Positions 1 through 13,261 are shown, counted from the first letter of the stretch. The stretch is DNA of 64,000 bases from Taxillus chinensis (GCA_023512835.1 CM042088.1:42184271-42248270), one strand, 5' to 3'. Program-made: numbers and translations. Notes: generated from the letters alone by a model not told the origin.

Positions 1-3000
1 AACTCCGTGGAACATCCTCCGGCCATTCGTTTAACATCATCAGGTGGCGCACGGTCATCTACGGCCGCGACCGATTACGTGGTGGAACAACAACCTTCGC
101 CTTTACCTTCTCGTTCTATCTCTGTTGGGCAGTTGTCCCAGCTCACTGACTCAGTGGAACAACCTCATTATGCTCACTCATCAGTTGGCCGGTCGCCTCA
201 TTCTGTCAGCTCCAAAGAGCAGCAACACCTATCTGGTCGGTCCACAGTAACTGCCCGTTCACCTTTTGGAGCCAAGGCAGTTCCAATGGTACCCTCAAGT
301 GTACCGCTATCTCTGAGACCGACTGCTTCTGGAATTCCCATTGAGGCTTCAGTTGATCATCGAAGAGACAAAAGGTGGTAAGCTTACAGCTTTAAAGCAG
401 TGATCAAAACAACAATAACACAACAAAAACATGGGCTGTTTGAATCTGTGTACAATTTCTTGTGACTTATATATGTAACTGTCAACCTTATGTGTGACGC
501 AAGCGGATTTAATGTTCCTAGACTTCTGAGTTTCAAAATCAATAAAGAGAATGTAAGCACATCAGGCTTAAGAATCAAGATCCGTATTTCCTTCCTACCA
601 GTGCGAAATAGAGGGTTTTTTTTTTAAAAATTCTTAAATTTTGTAGGTTCGTAGGTTTTAACATACTCATTTAACCTATATTTTAAAAAAAAAAATTGAA
701 GTTGAAGTTATTGGCATGCATAACAGGAAGTGTCACACAAACGTCTAACAGGAAATCCTTCCCAGTGCAGTATGTTCATGCTTAACTAATAGCGAAATTA
801 TTGTTGTTACTTGCCGGATCAGATATGGAGGCTAATCCGAATTTGCAACTTTTTTACTAATTGTGACCTGTATAGCTATAAAATATGTGGAACTGTCATT
901 TTTTGGTTAGCAAACAGATCCAAACAGTTAGTGCCTGCATGTCTAGAAGCTATACTTTTACTTCAATTATTATTTTAGTAATTTGTGTACATTTGTCTCA
1001 AAAAAGGATTAAGTGCCTTATTCTTCAATTACAATTTCAACTGTTCTAGTTATCTGCTACAGTGTTTAGCACATGCAGAATGCCTATCGAGACTGTGGTT
1101 CACTATATTTTGGAAGGTGTCAGTCACTAAAATACATGTATCACTCAAATCTATACTTTGAGGTTTGCCATGAAGTGTTTGTTTTTGGGTTGTTAACAGG
1201 TTATCAATGGATTTTGGGAGTATAAAGAGACCTGTAAATCAGCAATCTGCTCTTCAAGATGAGGTATAGCTTGTCCTTGGGCTAATTATACATATGGACT
1301 ACTTAAAAGCTTGCCTTTAATTTTCCAGCTGCCTCCTGTGGGATGTTGAAACTTGTTAATGGCTGACTAATTTATGGATTACCAACCGGAAAATATGATA
1401 ATTTTCTATCCTTTATCAATTATACTTACGCAGTGTAAATTCAACTTGTGCAGCTGGATATATTACAAGAAGAAAATGAAAGCCTTGTTGAAAAGGTGAT
1501 GCTGATATTTACTTTTCTTGTGTCGTTTATTTTCTTAGCCTGACTTCATGTATCATAGAGGCAATTTTTATTTTGTTGAAGTAAGTCACCGTGGCCTGCA
1601 TCTCTTGAAAGGCTGTCCTATTGGCTAGAGGGTGTTGTAATAGCCTTATAATCTCCTAGTAAAAGGTTGCTCTAGGGATTTGGCGTCTATAAAATGTTGG
1701 TATAAATTAAAAATTCGATTTCATTATTTTATATTGTTCAGCACTTTATTCTAATATATATTTTTCCTCAGTTGCGAATTGCAGAAGATAGGTGTGAGGA
1801 AGCAGAGGAGAGAGCTAAGCTGCTCGAGAAGCAGGTAAAATTTTGAATTAGTTGTGATATGATACCTAGTACTATGGGTAGGAGAGAATAAAAAGAAAAA
1901 ATTTAGCAACTGTGTTATATATATTTACCAACGAACTATGTTATTTATAAATGGCACTGAACCATTTATATATATTCGTTGTTCATGTGAATTGCTAATA
2001 AGCTTGCCAGTGAACATGTGAAGAGACACGCAATGATATATCCTATTTGAGGCCTAGTGAGATGTTAATAGTCGGGGATTTTTTGGAAGATACAAGCCAA
2101 GCCTCAAAATTATTACAAATTTTTATGTTTGGTGGCACAGCTCATCTTGAAGTCTTTCTTGCATGTTTCATGAGAACTTCTTGCTTGACACAAAAATAAT
2201 CAAATGCACTCGAAGCTTTTGATAGCTTGGTTGTCCATTGATGTTTTATCTGGGATTTGCTACTTATCAGGAAAGAATAGTTATGAAAAGGTTTTACACA
2301 AAACATGTAACTTGTTACCTGTCTTTATATTTTTAGGTTGCTTCTCTTGGAGAAGGTGTATCTATGGAATCTCGTCTTCTAAGCAGGTGATTTTCAAGAA
2401 CTATAGTTCACTATCTTGTAATAATGTTCTTACAATTGCTACTTGCATTTGTTTTCATTTCAGAAAGGAGGCGGCACTACAGCAAAGGGAGGTCTGTACC
2501 CCAATATTAGTTCATGCCTTGATTCTGTTTGGAGTCTAAAAATTAATAAGCGTACAAATAATAGTCACCATGTGACACACACACACACACAACAAAGAGA
2601 GGCCGCACTACAGCAAAGGGAGGTCTGTATTATAATATTTAATTTAGATGTCTATAAGTTAATAAATGTTCAAATTACCTAATTTTCCATGTTGCACACA
2701 TGCATGCTTGCGCCACACACGCACAGTATTTCATGACAATATTTTAGCATTTTAAAAGAAAAAATATGAACAAGGTCGCGCTGTCGCGCTATCAATTAAA
2801 GCCTCACGAGGTATATCAAATATATAACTCACTGCCCCTCTTATATGTGTGATGGTCTGGTATATTGGAAACACAAGCAAGTGTATCATTTCCGAATGTT
2901 GCAACAAAACTCGCACATGTGTACAGACATTTTTACTGCATCAATGAACTTACAAGCTGTCTTTTAGGGTCCAACAAAGTACATGAAATCTATAAATCTT

Positions 3001-6000
3001 GTTGTCTTTTTAGTATGTGGATGATGATCCGAAATATGAAAACATAAGAAAGTGTTTCATTTCCAAATGTTGCACACTTGCACTAAAACTAACTTATATC
3101 CAGACTTTGAACTCTAGGCCTCTTGGAACCAGATAACTACTGTGGAATCTCAGATTACTTCAAAATTTGTGGCTGTTTATAATTATCCTTTGGACCCAAC
3201 GCAGTGAGACCATTTGATTCAGGGAGGATTATTTGAAAAAGTAATTTTCTTAGTTTTAAAAGTAAATGAAGTCATGAACATTTAGTTCAATTGTAAAAGT
3301 AACCATTTTGATTTTTATTCTAAAAAAATGACTATAGGGAAATAATTCAATTTCGGGCTTTTTTTTTTTGGTTCAGTTACATTTCTATCTTAAAATTTAG
3401 CAACAATTTTAGGCTAACATTTTTGGTGATATCTTTTTCTATAAAATAACCTCTCTTGAGTCTTGGGGGACAGTCTAATATACAGCGGAAGTTTGTGGTT
3501 GCTTCAATAAAAGATAAAAACAACAATGAGGAACAGCTAGAACATATATTGGGATATGTGTTCTTTAAATTCACCCAACACACTGATTACTTCAACATTT
3601 GTTTTCTTTTCAATCGGTAGCATTTTTATCAGCCAAAATATCTACTTGACATAACAAATGCAAAGAATTCTTGATGCACCACATCTTTGAGAGTTTCCTC
3701 TATATCATTCATCGGTGTGGTGAACTCTTGTGTCATGCAATGTGTTAATTGGTATTTACTTGATATACAGCTAATTGCTTGCAGGCTGCCCTTAAAGTTG
3801 TGGAGAAAACTCATGGTGGTAGAGGTGACCAAATCACTACCCTTAGGATGGAATTAGAGGTAGTCAGATCTATTTATTTTATGGGTCTTTTTTTTTCACT
3901 ATGTTTCCTTTCTTTTTTCCTTCTTTAAAATGTTGTTGTGATGCTTTGTTTATGCTTCATGGTGAAAATTGAAAGTAGTCTGCTCGAGAGGAGGCAACAT
4001 CAGCTATGGAACAGCTACAAAGTGCTGAAATTGAAATTAGATCCCTTCGCATAATGACTAAAAGAATGATACTCACTCAGGAAGAAAAGGTTTGTGTATA
4101 TTCCATCTACTGAAAATTGTCAGGGTTTTAATTTTTTTTTAGGGTCAAAGTTGCGTTGTGTGACTTATTTTTATTTTAGGAAGAAGTTGTTCTAAAGAGG
4201 TGCTGGCTTGCTCGGCATTGGGGTCTGTGTGTACAATATAGTAAGTGATTTTAGTTCATTAGCCATAAAATAATAATTATCAATGCCATTGTTTTATTTT
4301 CTACTACTTGAGAATTTTTTTTAATGCTTGGCTTGGGTTTTGTATTTAGTTACCTTTGATCAGACTCAGATAGCACTCCTAATTTTATGCAAAAGAAAAA
4401 AAATGAAGAAGTAAGAAGAAAGAAGAAAAGCACTCTCCTAGATAGAAACAAAGGACAAAGAACATGTACATATAAAAACCCCGCCTTTCATCAATCATCA
4501 TGCTGAGAATCCTACTTCAGATTCTGATTTGGCATTGGTTCTAACATATTTGAATTTCCCTTCTTCATCTTGGCATATATGACTACATGCTTTTCACTGG
4601 GTGTAATGGGACAATTGGAAGGCCATTAAAATATATGCCTGCAGATGTATTTGTAGAATATGGACCGAGTAAATTATATTTGTTGCACGCTTTTGATGAG
4701 CAATACATTTATTTTGGCCAGGTATCCATGCAGACCTGGCAAAAATAAAATATGAACATTGGTCATCCTTTGCCCCCCTTCCAATGGAAGTTGTATTGTC
4801 TGCTGGCCAGAGAGCAAAAGTAGAAAGTTCTTCAGGAAAGATCTGTTCACTGTGCTTTTGTTATAAATTTACACCTTGCTCATTTATTTTTCTTTTGCTA
4901 AATATCCCAAGTGTGTTAATTTTTTTTTTTTAAAATTCACCTTATTTTTTCTTAAACTTCATTTTTGTGTTCTGTTGACTGATTGTCTTTCTTAGATCTG
5001 CTTGCTGAGCAGTGAATACTGATGCAGAGGAGAGGGAAAGAATTGCACATGACTCACATGAATTTAACGGAGAGGAAAACATCGAGAGTATGCTCCTTGT
5101 GGACAAAGGTCTTAGGGAATTGGTCTCACTGAAGGTTGCTGTCAAATTCCGGTGTAGATTTGTTCTGATCATGTGGATGCGTGTATACGCATATTATGTT
5201 GAACATTGTGTGCCTATTTACGCCTCTTTTTTTTTTTTTTTAAAGAATTTTCGGTTCCATTGATCAAAGTGCTACTACAACTTAATAATTTTTTCTGATG
5301 GTCTCTTAATGTCCTGGTGGCAATAACCTTTCACTTTCTTCCAAAAGTTTTAAATTTTAAAGCATGTTTCTTTGTTATTTTTGTTTTTAATAATCTTGTG
5401 GAAGTATCTGGCTCACAAAGATTTGAATTGGTGATGGAAGCCATGCATTTGAAAGGCAAAACGAAAAAAAAAATGTTGTGTTACCATATTAGATATGTTT
5501 GTGGAAATTCAGTTCTTTTGAATGTGATTTTAATTATATTATCAGTTTGTTATTTTTCCAAAGTTATTTAATTGTAATTTACTTCTTTTAAAGTATGTGA
5601 CCAAATTGGGCTAGGAGTTTACTTGTTAATTAAGGGATTAGTTTTGAAACATAGGCCTTTAAATGTAAGAAGGTTCCTTAACATAGAAATGATCATCCTG
5701 ACAGTTTTGTAGTTGATCAACATTTTTCCATTGATGGTTTAATGTCACCAAATATGTTTTCAATGTGATTTGATTAATCGATATTTATTTATTGAAGGTA
5801 GAAGATGCAGTACTGCTTGCAATGGCTCAGCAAAGACGTCCACAGAGTCTGAAATTTGGTAAAGAGGGATTACTTTATTCGGTTGTTGTTGTTAAATATC
5901 ACAGAAGATGAATTAGTGCTACAGTTGCATTCTAGCTTATAATACTGAACTGTGTGTCAATTACAGAAGCATGTGAAATTGATCCTGGACTAGTTTAGAT

Positions 6001-9000
6001 CTTGAGAAGTTTATATTTTTCATTTTGAAATAAAAAATTAGAAGCAATCAAGAATTATTCATTTATCATGAGGATCACAAGGCCACTCATAACTAAAATC
6101 TACTTCATCAATTTAAAATAATAAAAAATTAGAGGAAAGTTATTAATTGCATCTCTTATGATTGCCCTGCAGATAGATTATTTCCTTTTATCATTTTATA
6201 TTACTGTGTAGAGGAAATAATTAATTATCACTAGATCTGGGAAACCATAAACAGTTGGAACGGTACATTTTCACAATCAATAGTGCTTATTATCATTTTC
6301 TGATTTGGAAGATCTCTCTACTATCTCTTGTTTTTGGTTATTTACACATCCATCTTTCTGTTCTATTTTTTTTTAATTTATTTTTAGATGACTTGAAGCT
6401 TCCAATCGAGGGACAAATAGAAGCATTTGGTAAGTCGATTAGTTAGTACAAGATCAATGTTTTCACATCCATGAAAATATTTAGCACGGTCACACACACA
6501 ATATGACCTCAAGAAAAGACCTCTTGTCATAATTACTGATCTGTTATGCCCATTATTTATAATTTCGTTCCATCTTATCTATTTATAGCAGTGAACTTGA
6601 ATTTTTCAATTTCATATTTGTACTGCATCCGTGGTTGAATCAATGTTAAACACTGAAGGGGGAAAATTTATGTTTATTTGCTTTCAGAGTTGAGCCAGGA
6701 GGAGGCAGAAGACGTGCTTTTTAAACGGGTACTACAAATTCTATAATTCATATTTGAGAAGAATATTTCTCTATTTCATTCAATATATTGTGTATCTACA
6801 GTTTTCTGTTAGAAACACCATAACATCAATGGAGTCTTTATGGTCAAAGTAAAGAAGAATGATTTTAAATGGGCACTAAGCAAACTTCCACTAGATCAAG
6901 ATGTGACACTAGGTTTCAGATATCCATCTGAGTTCCTAATGGATTCTCTTGTTTGATCCTTTCAAATTTACGGAGAGTGGGAGGATGTGAGCAATTATTG
7001 GGGAAGACATTGTGTGCTTGCGTGAGTAAAATAATTGGGTGTGTGGCATAAACAAGAAAAAAGGCAAATTCCGTGTACAAAGCTCCCGTGAAGATTGGTG
7101 TTCAGAAAAAAATTAGACTACATGAATCAATATGGACGCAACGTCTCGTATTATAAGTATGTGACATAATACAAAAACAAAAGTAGATGTATTACTTCTC
7201 GAGAGAAATAATTATTTCTTATTACTTCTCGAGAGATTGCAAATACATATGTGTACACAATTGAGAAGACCTAATTAGGAAATAACTCTATTTAGGAAAA
7301 TAAATATATACCAAATAATTATAAATATTTGACAACTTAATTAATTGGAAACTCATTCCTACTCTCCCCCTCAAGTTGGTACATAACTATCATACATGAC
7401 AAACTTGGACAAGGATGTATGGAAAGGAATACTACTAGCATGTGCTATCATATCAATAATTTGATCTATTCTCTTAATATAAGAAACCCCCTTACACCAA
7501 AATTTAGATTATCTTTGATATAATTTCTATCGAGTTCAATATACTTGGTTTAATTACGTTATATTGGATTATTAGCTATTTTAATGGTAATTGTATTATC
7601 ACAAAAAAGTAATATTTGGGGCTATAATCACAATCACGCAAAAGAATACGTAACCACGTGAGTAACAAATAAATCACATTTTGTTTCTTACTTATCTAAG
7701 TTATTAAATCACCACCTACAAATGATACATTCAAAAGTAGACTTTCTATCCAATTTGGATTGAACAAAGTTAGAGTTGGTATATCTCATAATGTTCAAAC
7801 AAAAAGGGTAATCCCAATAATAGGGTATAAACCAACAAATCTTAATCCCAATAATAGGGTATAAACCAAGACAAATTATGTCGTGATTCATACTAAAAGA
7901 TGTGAAGGGTTTTTATGTTAGTTATCACAAACCTACCACAACCCTTTTCCTTTATCTAGGCTTGAGATGGGTAATGCAAGCAGAGTTAATGTTTAGGTGT
8001 CCATGCTTGGAAAACATAATACATTTACCGTGTGCAAACTCACCATGATTTGTTGGGCTGAGAGAACCATTTTCATCAATAGTTTGAGCTAAAATTAGCT
8101 CACCAAACCAGGCCTATGGTCTCAAATCCTTCCAACCCGGTTGGCCCTTTGGTTTGGGAACACACTCATATTTCTTGAATAATCCAACGGTTGTCACTGT
8201 TCACACATAAGAATATCATATGCCCTTTTATTGAAATAATTTGCGGGTTGTTGATGACAGGGTTTGAACCATTGACCTCCTTTTAGATAGCACTTTGGAG
8301 GACTGCTACCATCAATTGATATGCAAGTCAATTGATAGTTGCGTGTTGGGAGAGCCACTATTTAAAGGGAAGTAGAGAGTTTAAATCCATGCATCTCCAA
8401 CAACCCTCCAAATTATCTTGGGGTGACACGTGTCATGAGTGACACATGGCGGGTGGAAAAGTCCTGTGTGACATCGACTAGTGGACCAAGCCATCTACGT
8501 TGGGATAATTAGAGTGATGGACTGGAGATTGTTGGTCTTGAAGGCCCGACTTGGATTGATATGGGCCAAGTTATGGGGGGCAATTTTTGGGCTTACACGC
8601 CCAAAAAGGGATCTTTTTTAATAGTGTGCAAACCTACTTTGATTTGGAGGGCTAAGAGAGTCACTTTTATCAATAACTTGGGCCAAGATAGTATAGGTTT
8701 TAATTCAACGTCTCCCCTTGTTGTGGAAACTTGATCAGGATAGATGTTTAAATCATAGTTTATCTTAATTAAAGTATATGAAGATTCACAAGCTAAGTTA
8801 CCGATTTCAGCTAGGAGGTCCAGAATATATTTCTATTGAGGGAGAAAAAAATTTCTGCTTAGATTAGGATACTTCGATAACAAGGAAGTATTTTAAAGCT
8901 TTTAAGTTTTTCATCTCAAACTACTTGTAACGATTATGTCATCAACATAAACAAGAAGTAATGTAATATCATTAAATTAAATATAAGTTCTACAAAGTTG

Positions 9001-10967
9001 TGTACAGGTTGAGTGTGATGTATTAAAATGTGTTAAATTTAATTTTAGTAATATCATATATTACAAAGACCATAATACTTCAACTTATAAAGACCATAAT
9101 ATTCCAATATTCCTCCAAACCAGCGGGTTAACATCTATGTTCGTGTTTTGCTATCCTTTAGTTCATGAAAGAGTACCAACTTGTAGAATAATATAATATG
9201 ATTTAAATTGTAAGTCTAAACACTGAAACGAAACCGAAAGTTCGCTGAAAATTGCCAAGACTAAATTCATGAGCCAAAAAAATCCGCAAGTTCATACCTA
9301 TTAAATTGCAAGTTTGGCTCTTTTCTATAATTCTTCGAGTTAGTACTTTTCCATAAATCGAAAGATTGTGAAATACATGCTTAAACAACAAGTTGGAGCT
9401 TAAATGTATAAACTAAATGTTTGAAAGAATAATAGAGATTGCAAGTTTACCTTATACGGCTATGTGAAAATTTTAGAACACATGCTTAAACCATAAATCA
9501 AAACATAAATATTTAAATCACAAGTTTAAAAGAGTATTGAAATATTGTAGTCTTTATAAAATTGGATATTAATAATATTTAATATTACTAAAATTAGACT
9601 TAACATATTTTAATATATCACACTTAACGTGAACCTAAGTTTGTAGGAGTCTAGTTTAATTAAAACTTAATTTTGTTAAACACAATTCGAAAAGATATTC
9701 CATTTTGAGATCAAACTAAAAAGATATCAAACGTCAGACATTCAACTTTGAAACCGCATTATTTTTAAAAATATATATATCGGATTCTTCCCCTTGCTAT
9801 TTTTCTAGCCAAATGAAAGTTCCTGCAAGTATTTGAAGGCATGGTCTTATTATGTTGTTTTCCTAAGAACTATAGTTGTATATTGTTTCTTTAAGGAACC
9901 ATTCATGTTGCTGAAGTTTTTAGATGCCCATTTATGAGATCATTCTATAATGGCCAAGGAGTCTCCCTGCTATTATTCTCCAAATGCATCCAATTAGAGG
10001 CTTCCAACATTATATGCTGAGCTATATGTAAGACATGCATCTAAAGATGCCTCATGCGTATCCATTTGATGGCTTTTTCTACCCACCTATTGAATGGTTC
10101 TCTGTCTATGTTTGTTAGAGTAGAGTGCATGCGTTTCTTTGTCCTTTTGTTGTTGGAAATGTTTATCTTCGTTGGTGTGTGAATTCCACACTTTACACAG
10201 GACCCGTTTGGGTGTCCAACGTTCTCCATATTTTCAGTGAGTTATTGCCGAGGAGGATAAACTCTAATTTGTATGGACCTTTGGTTTTCACCTACAGAAG
10301 GCCTTCCTAGTTATTTATTATTATTATTATTATTATTTTTAAAGTTCTTATCTTCTTCAAAATTTAAACAATTATGTCAGCTAAACTGTCTACGGATGCT
10401 TTTATGTTTTTTGCAGGCTTGGCTTGCATATTTTTGGAGAAGAGCAAAGAACCGTGAGTTGGAAGGTGATATTGCAGAAGATCGTTTGCAATTATGGACC
10501 ACTCAGATTAATCGGTCACCCACTTCGCATGACGCAGTTGATGGTTCTCTCTCTCTCTCTCTCTCTCTCTCCATATCCTAGATTTATTTACTCGTATCTG
10601 CTACTAGTATACAGATAGCCTCTAAATTGACTTATAAGTGGCTGATAATCAATAAATCTTCTGTACACATTCTTAAAATGTTCAAACAATTTTTTTGTGG
10701 AGGTTAACTAATTTTATTGCTAGAAACAAGAAAAGGAGCAAAAGAAGAGACCATCCCCTCTGACATGCTCTATGTGATTCGGAGAGACAGCCTCCCTAAC
10801 AAGAACTAGAGCTGCAATGTACATACAAATTATTGTAAACCTGTGTGAGTTTTCCTTGTAATTTGTTTAATATTTTAACAGTTGCCAGAGGCCTTAAGGA
10901 GCTCAAGAAGTTAGGAATTGAAGCCCAGTTGTGGGAAGAATCTCGGAAATGGATCGACGAAAACTAA
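1..10967 (+). CDS. SCD2: SCD2-like coiled-coil protein, 5'-partial
   Basis: The spliced product resembles plant STOMATAL CYTOKINESIS DEFECTIVE 2, a coiled-coil protein that works with the DENN protein SCD1 in clathrin-linked trafficking and cytokinesis (family knowledge). Exons read by phase: <1-377, 1200-1263, 1454-1495, 1772-1834, 2337-2386, 2464-2491, 3785-3859, 3979-4089, 4180-4240, 4722-about 4826, about 5013-5134, 5798-5858, 6388-6429, 6688-6728, 10417-10543, 10882-10967 (TAA). The N-terminal part is Ser/Pro-rich and low complexity; the middle is a heptad-like Glu/Lys/Leu coiled coil; the C-terminal part has the conserved blocks [39 protein letters not shown] and [11 protein letters not shown]. 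The start codon lies before the window. The join between the exons at 4.8 and 5.0 kb is uncertain because the obvious acceptor brings in an in-frame TGA. The family call is firm; SCD2 itself versus a close paralogue is not resolved. Confidence 0.82.
2461..2700 (+). repeat. Tandem duplication of a 28-nt micro-exon and its flanking intron
   Basis: The micro-exon at 2464-2491 (EAALQQRE) is repeated at about 2599-2622 with only minor changes, and the intron sequence after each copy is also similar (GTCTGTA, then AATATT, later TTAATAA and a CCATGTG/CCATGTT block). The second copy lacks an AG at the right place. The nearest AGs would give exons of 25 or 23 nt and break the frame, so it looks like a dead exon copy. 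A short (AC)n tract lies between the copies. Confidence 0.7.
7100..7800 (-). mobile_element. Ty1/copia retrotransposon 3'-end relic (RNase H and LTR start)
   Basis: The minus strand at about 7375-7800 encodes recognisable copia RNase H blocks broken by stops and frameshifts: IMRYTNS with DRKST, then [21 protein letters not shown] and SIPFH-like pieces. A purine-rich polypurine tract (GAGGGGGAGAG on the minus strand) follows at about 7360-7372, where a copia 3' LTR would start, running towards lower coordinates. The LTR end is a guess. The relic lies antisense inside the large SCD2-like intron and cannot be active. Confidence 0.75.
7806..7875. repeat. Two-copy direct repeat of about 35 bp
   Basis: The block AATCCCAATAATAGGGTATA followed by AACCAA occurs twice in a row, at about 7808 and 7843, just beside the copia relic. 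Confidence 0.75.
8030..8692. repeat. Pair of about 70-bp direct repeats bounding an unclassified insertion
   Basis: The block at about 8030-8100 (GTGTGCAAAC, GATTTGTTGGGCT, GAGAGAACC, ATCAATAGTTTG) recurs diverged at about 8624-8692 (GTGTGCAAAC, GATTTGGAGGGCT, AAGAGAGTCAC, ATCAATAACTTG). The DNA between is less AT-rich than its surroundings and encodes nothing recognisable. It may be the remnant of an LTR-type element. Confidence 0.5.
8966..9668. mobile_element. Element with long terminal inverted repeats (about 100 bp)
   Basis: Sequence at about 8970-9105 (CTACAAAG, GAGTGTGATGTATTAAAATG, TTTTAGTAATAT, AAAGACCATAATA) is mirrored as a diverged reverse complement at about 9535-9665. The arms enclose about 430 bp of AT-rich DNA with no coding signal. 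This is typical of a long-TIR MITE or Mutator-like relic; no target duplication was confirmed. Confidence 0.6.
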
Positions 10968-12061
10968 ACGTGACGCAAAAGGCTATCTTAATCCGAGTCA
11001 CATGTTGATGTTGCTATTCTAATTCTTCGATTAACAATGGAAAATTTTCAATGAAACTATTTGTATACATGAAGCTGCTGCTAATTGTATATTATCTTCA
11101 GAAATTCTCTCTCTCTCTCGTTTCACATTTTCATTAAAAATCATGCAAAGTCCAATCACTTGTATCTTAGTAAAATAAAAACAAAAAACTTGTAGTCGCT
11201 GCATTCTCTTTACACTTGTGTGTTTATATTGTATCATTTCAATTATTTCCCGTATTTTTCATAAATTCTATGTATTTTACTTCTTCTAGTTTGGCCGAGT
11301 GCCATTAAATTGTACCACCATTTCTTTTATTAAATGCATAGAATACTTTATAGGATTAATATTTAATTACGTATATATAATTTAGAAAAATACTTAATGA
11401 GTCTTGAACGTTTTAAAAAGGAATAATAAAATTTTTCAATGATATTAAAAATGATGAAATTTGATAATGATTAACTAATACTATCAAATTGTTAATAGAA
11501 TTAAGTAGTATAATTAAATAAACTAGATCACCCTTTCTATTTGAAAAAACAAATGAGCATATATTTCTATTTTCAATTCCATGTCTTCTCAAACAACCTT
11601 ATACCATTAACAAAGGAAAATATTTATCTCATGCTCCAAATGCAATATTAAGTTTAATGAATTATATTCTATATCATTTTTTTTTATGATTGAAGTAGAA
11701 TGTTAGATATTTTCAAATCAATTCAGTAAATTTTAATAAGAATGACATCTTGTTATATTAGTATATTAGATGTTTTTAAAAATTCAACTTTAATACGCTA
11801 TCAAAAAGATACCAAATATGAATTATTAAATCATGAGGATTATGGGTGTAATTAAATTAAACCCGAATAATATTCAATGTAATTTATTTCAATGTATTAA
11901 AAAAAAAAAAAGAATACAAAACAAAACAAAACATAGTAACGATAGCCTATTATGACGGCGTTGGGCTAAGACTAGCAGCAGGCAGCGGTTGGTGAAAAAA
12001 AAGAAAAAAGAAAAAAAGAAAAAACACAACATAGTAAATGTCTATCTAACCTTTATTTCTG
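10968..12061. other. Intergenic region, no gene seen
   Basis: The 3'UTR of the SCD2-like gene is followed by AT-rich intergenic DNA and then the promoter of the SOD gene. The stretch holds short CT and poly-A tracts and no coding, tRNA or clear transposon signal. Confidence 0.6.
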
Positions 12062-12069
12062 TATATATT
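12062..12069 (+). promoter_or_regulatory. Candidate TATA box of the Cu/Zn SOD gene
   Basis: TATATATT lies about 85 bp upstream of the 5'UTR donor at 12163 and fits a transcription start near 12095. This is position and consensus only. Confidence 0.4.
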
Positions 12070-12147
12070 CATTGTTGTCGCTCGCGTCTAGTCTACCAAG
12101 GGGTCTATCCACAGCTATAAGCATTTCGCTCCCTACTGTCTCTTTCC

Positions 12148-13254
12148 GAGGGGTGGTCTGAGGTACGCTTCTAATACGATTTTGGGTGTTTTTGATTCAG
12201 TTTTCCTTAATATGCCGCCGGATTGATATTAACTGGTCTTGTTTTTCCTGATCTCTTAGTGGGTTTTAGCTATATGACCACCCGTGATCTTGCATTTTTG
12301 TTTTGGTTTTCTAATGATCCTTTAGTTTTCCTTAATATTCGATCGGGTTAATATTAAAACTGGTCTTATTTTTCCTAATTTCGGAGTGGGATTTAGCTTT
12401 ATAACCTCCCGTGATTTTGCAATTTTTTTCGTTTTTTAAAATCTTTTAGTTATTCTTAGCATTCGACCGGTTTAAGGTTAACTGTTCTTGTTTTCCCTGA
12501 TCTCGTAGTGGGTATTAGTTCAATGACCATCTGTGATTTTTCATTTTTGTGGGGGGGGGGGGGGGTTTTGGCAGTAAGTGTTGCTGATTTTTAAAATTTT
12601 TTTGGGTTTATTTTTTTTTTGGTAGTAAGTGTTGCTGGTAGATATCTGGAAAAGTTTCTGTTCAGTACGCAGGTCTGTTGTTTTTGTTGGTGTGTTATCT
12701 ATGTTGTCAGGCTGATGAGATCTCTTTGATTCAACAAAGTTATGTGTGATGCTGCTGCTTTGTTGATTTGTTTTTCTGTGACTGCTTTTGTTGATAAAAT
12801 CATGGTAGAGCTTAAGTGATTAATCGATGCTATCGATAGACGTAATAAGCTGGGAACTGATGTGGGTGGATTGACTTTTACGGTTTCTCTTGCTCAGACT
12901 ATTTGAAATTTGCTTCATTTTTTTTTCTCTCTCTAAATTATTATTTGTTAGAATAAGCGCGTGTGCCAAATCTATTTTTGTCTATTTTTTATCCTATATA
13001 CGCAATTGTATGCAGTTAATTTTACCTTATTTCTATGTGCATTTGCTGATTTGAAGAATAATTTGAATCCTTCTCTGAGAGGTTTGTTGCAAGTATGTAG
13101 ATTTTTTTCATTTAGTTACTTCCTAGCATTTAGCATTTTCCATGCAAAATAGACTGATGTTCTATTTTCAGATTACTGATAGTTTTAATAGTTGAATTTT
13201 CCCATTTTGTTATTTTGTGTGTTTATGACTACATGTTATGATGCGTAGATCACA
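12148..13254 (+). promoter_or_regulatory. miR398 target site split by the SOD 5'UTR intron
   Basis: Exon sequence GAGGGGTGGTCTGAG (12148-12162) ends exactly at a GT donor. The next exon begins with ATCACA (13249-13254) after an AG acceptor, eight bases before the start codon. Joined, they make a 21-nt sequence that pairs with miR398 apart from one internal U:U mismatch and a few G:U pairs, like the known 5'UTR site of Arabidopsis CSD1. Neither half alone is a site, so only spliced mRNA can be targeted. miR398 lowers CSD1 transcripts when copper is scarce (family knowledge). Confidence 0.8.
12551..12565 (+). repeat. Poly-G run of 15 in the SOD 5'UTR intron
   Basis: Fifteen consecutive G bases lie within the 5'UTR intron. 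They are a homopolymer and could be a point of sequence-length error. Confidence 0.85.
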
Positions 13255-13261
13255 TAGAATA

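Noticed and set aside
8255..8280. tRNA-like GGTTTGAACC box
   Set aside because: No matching A-box or cloverleaf could be built around it; it belongs to repeat-derived DNA.
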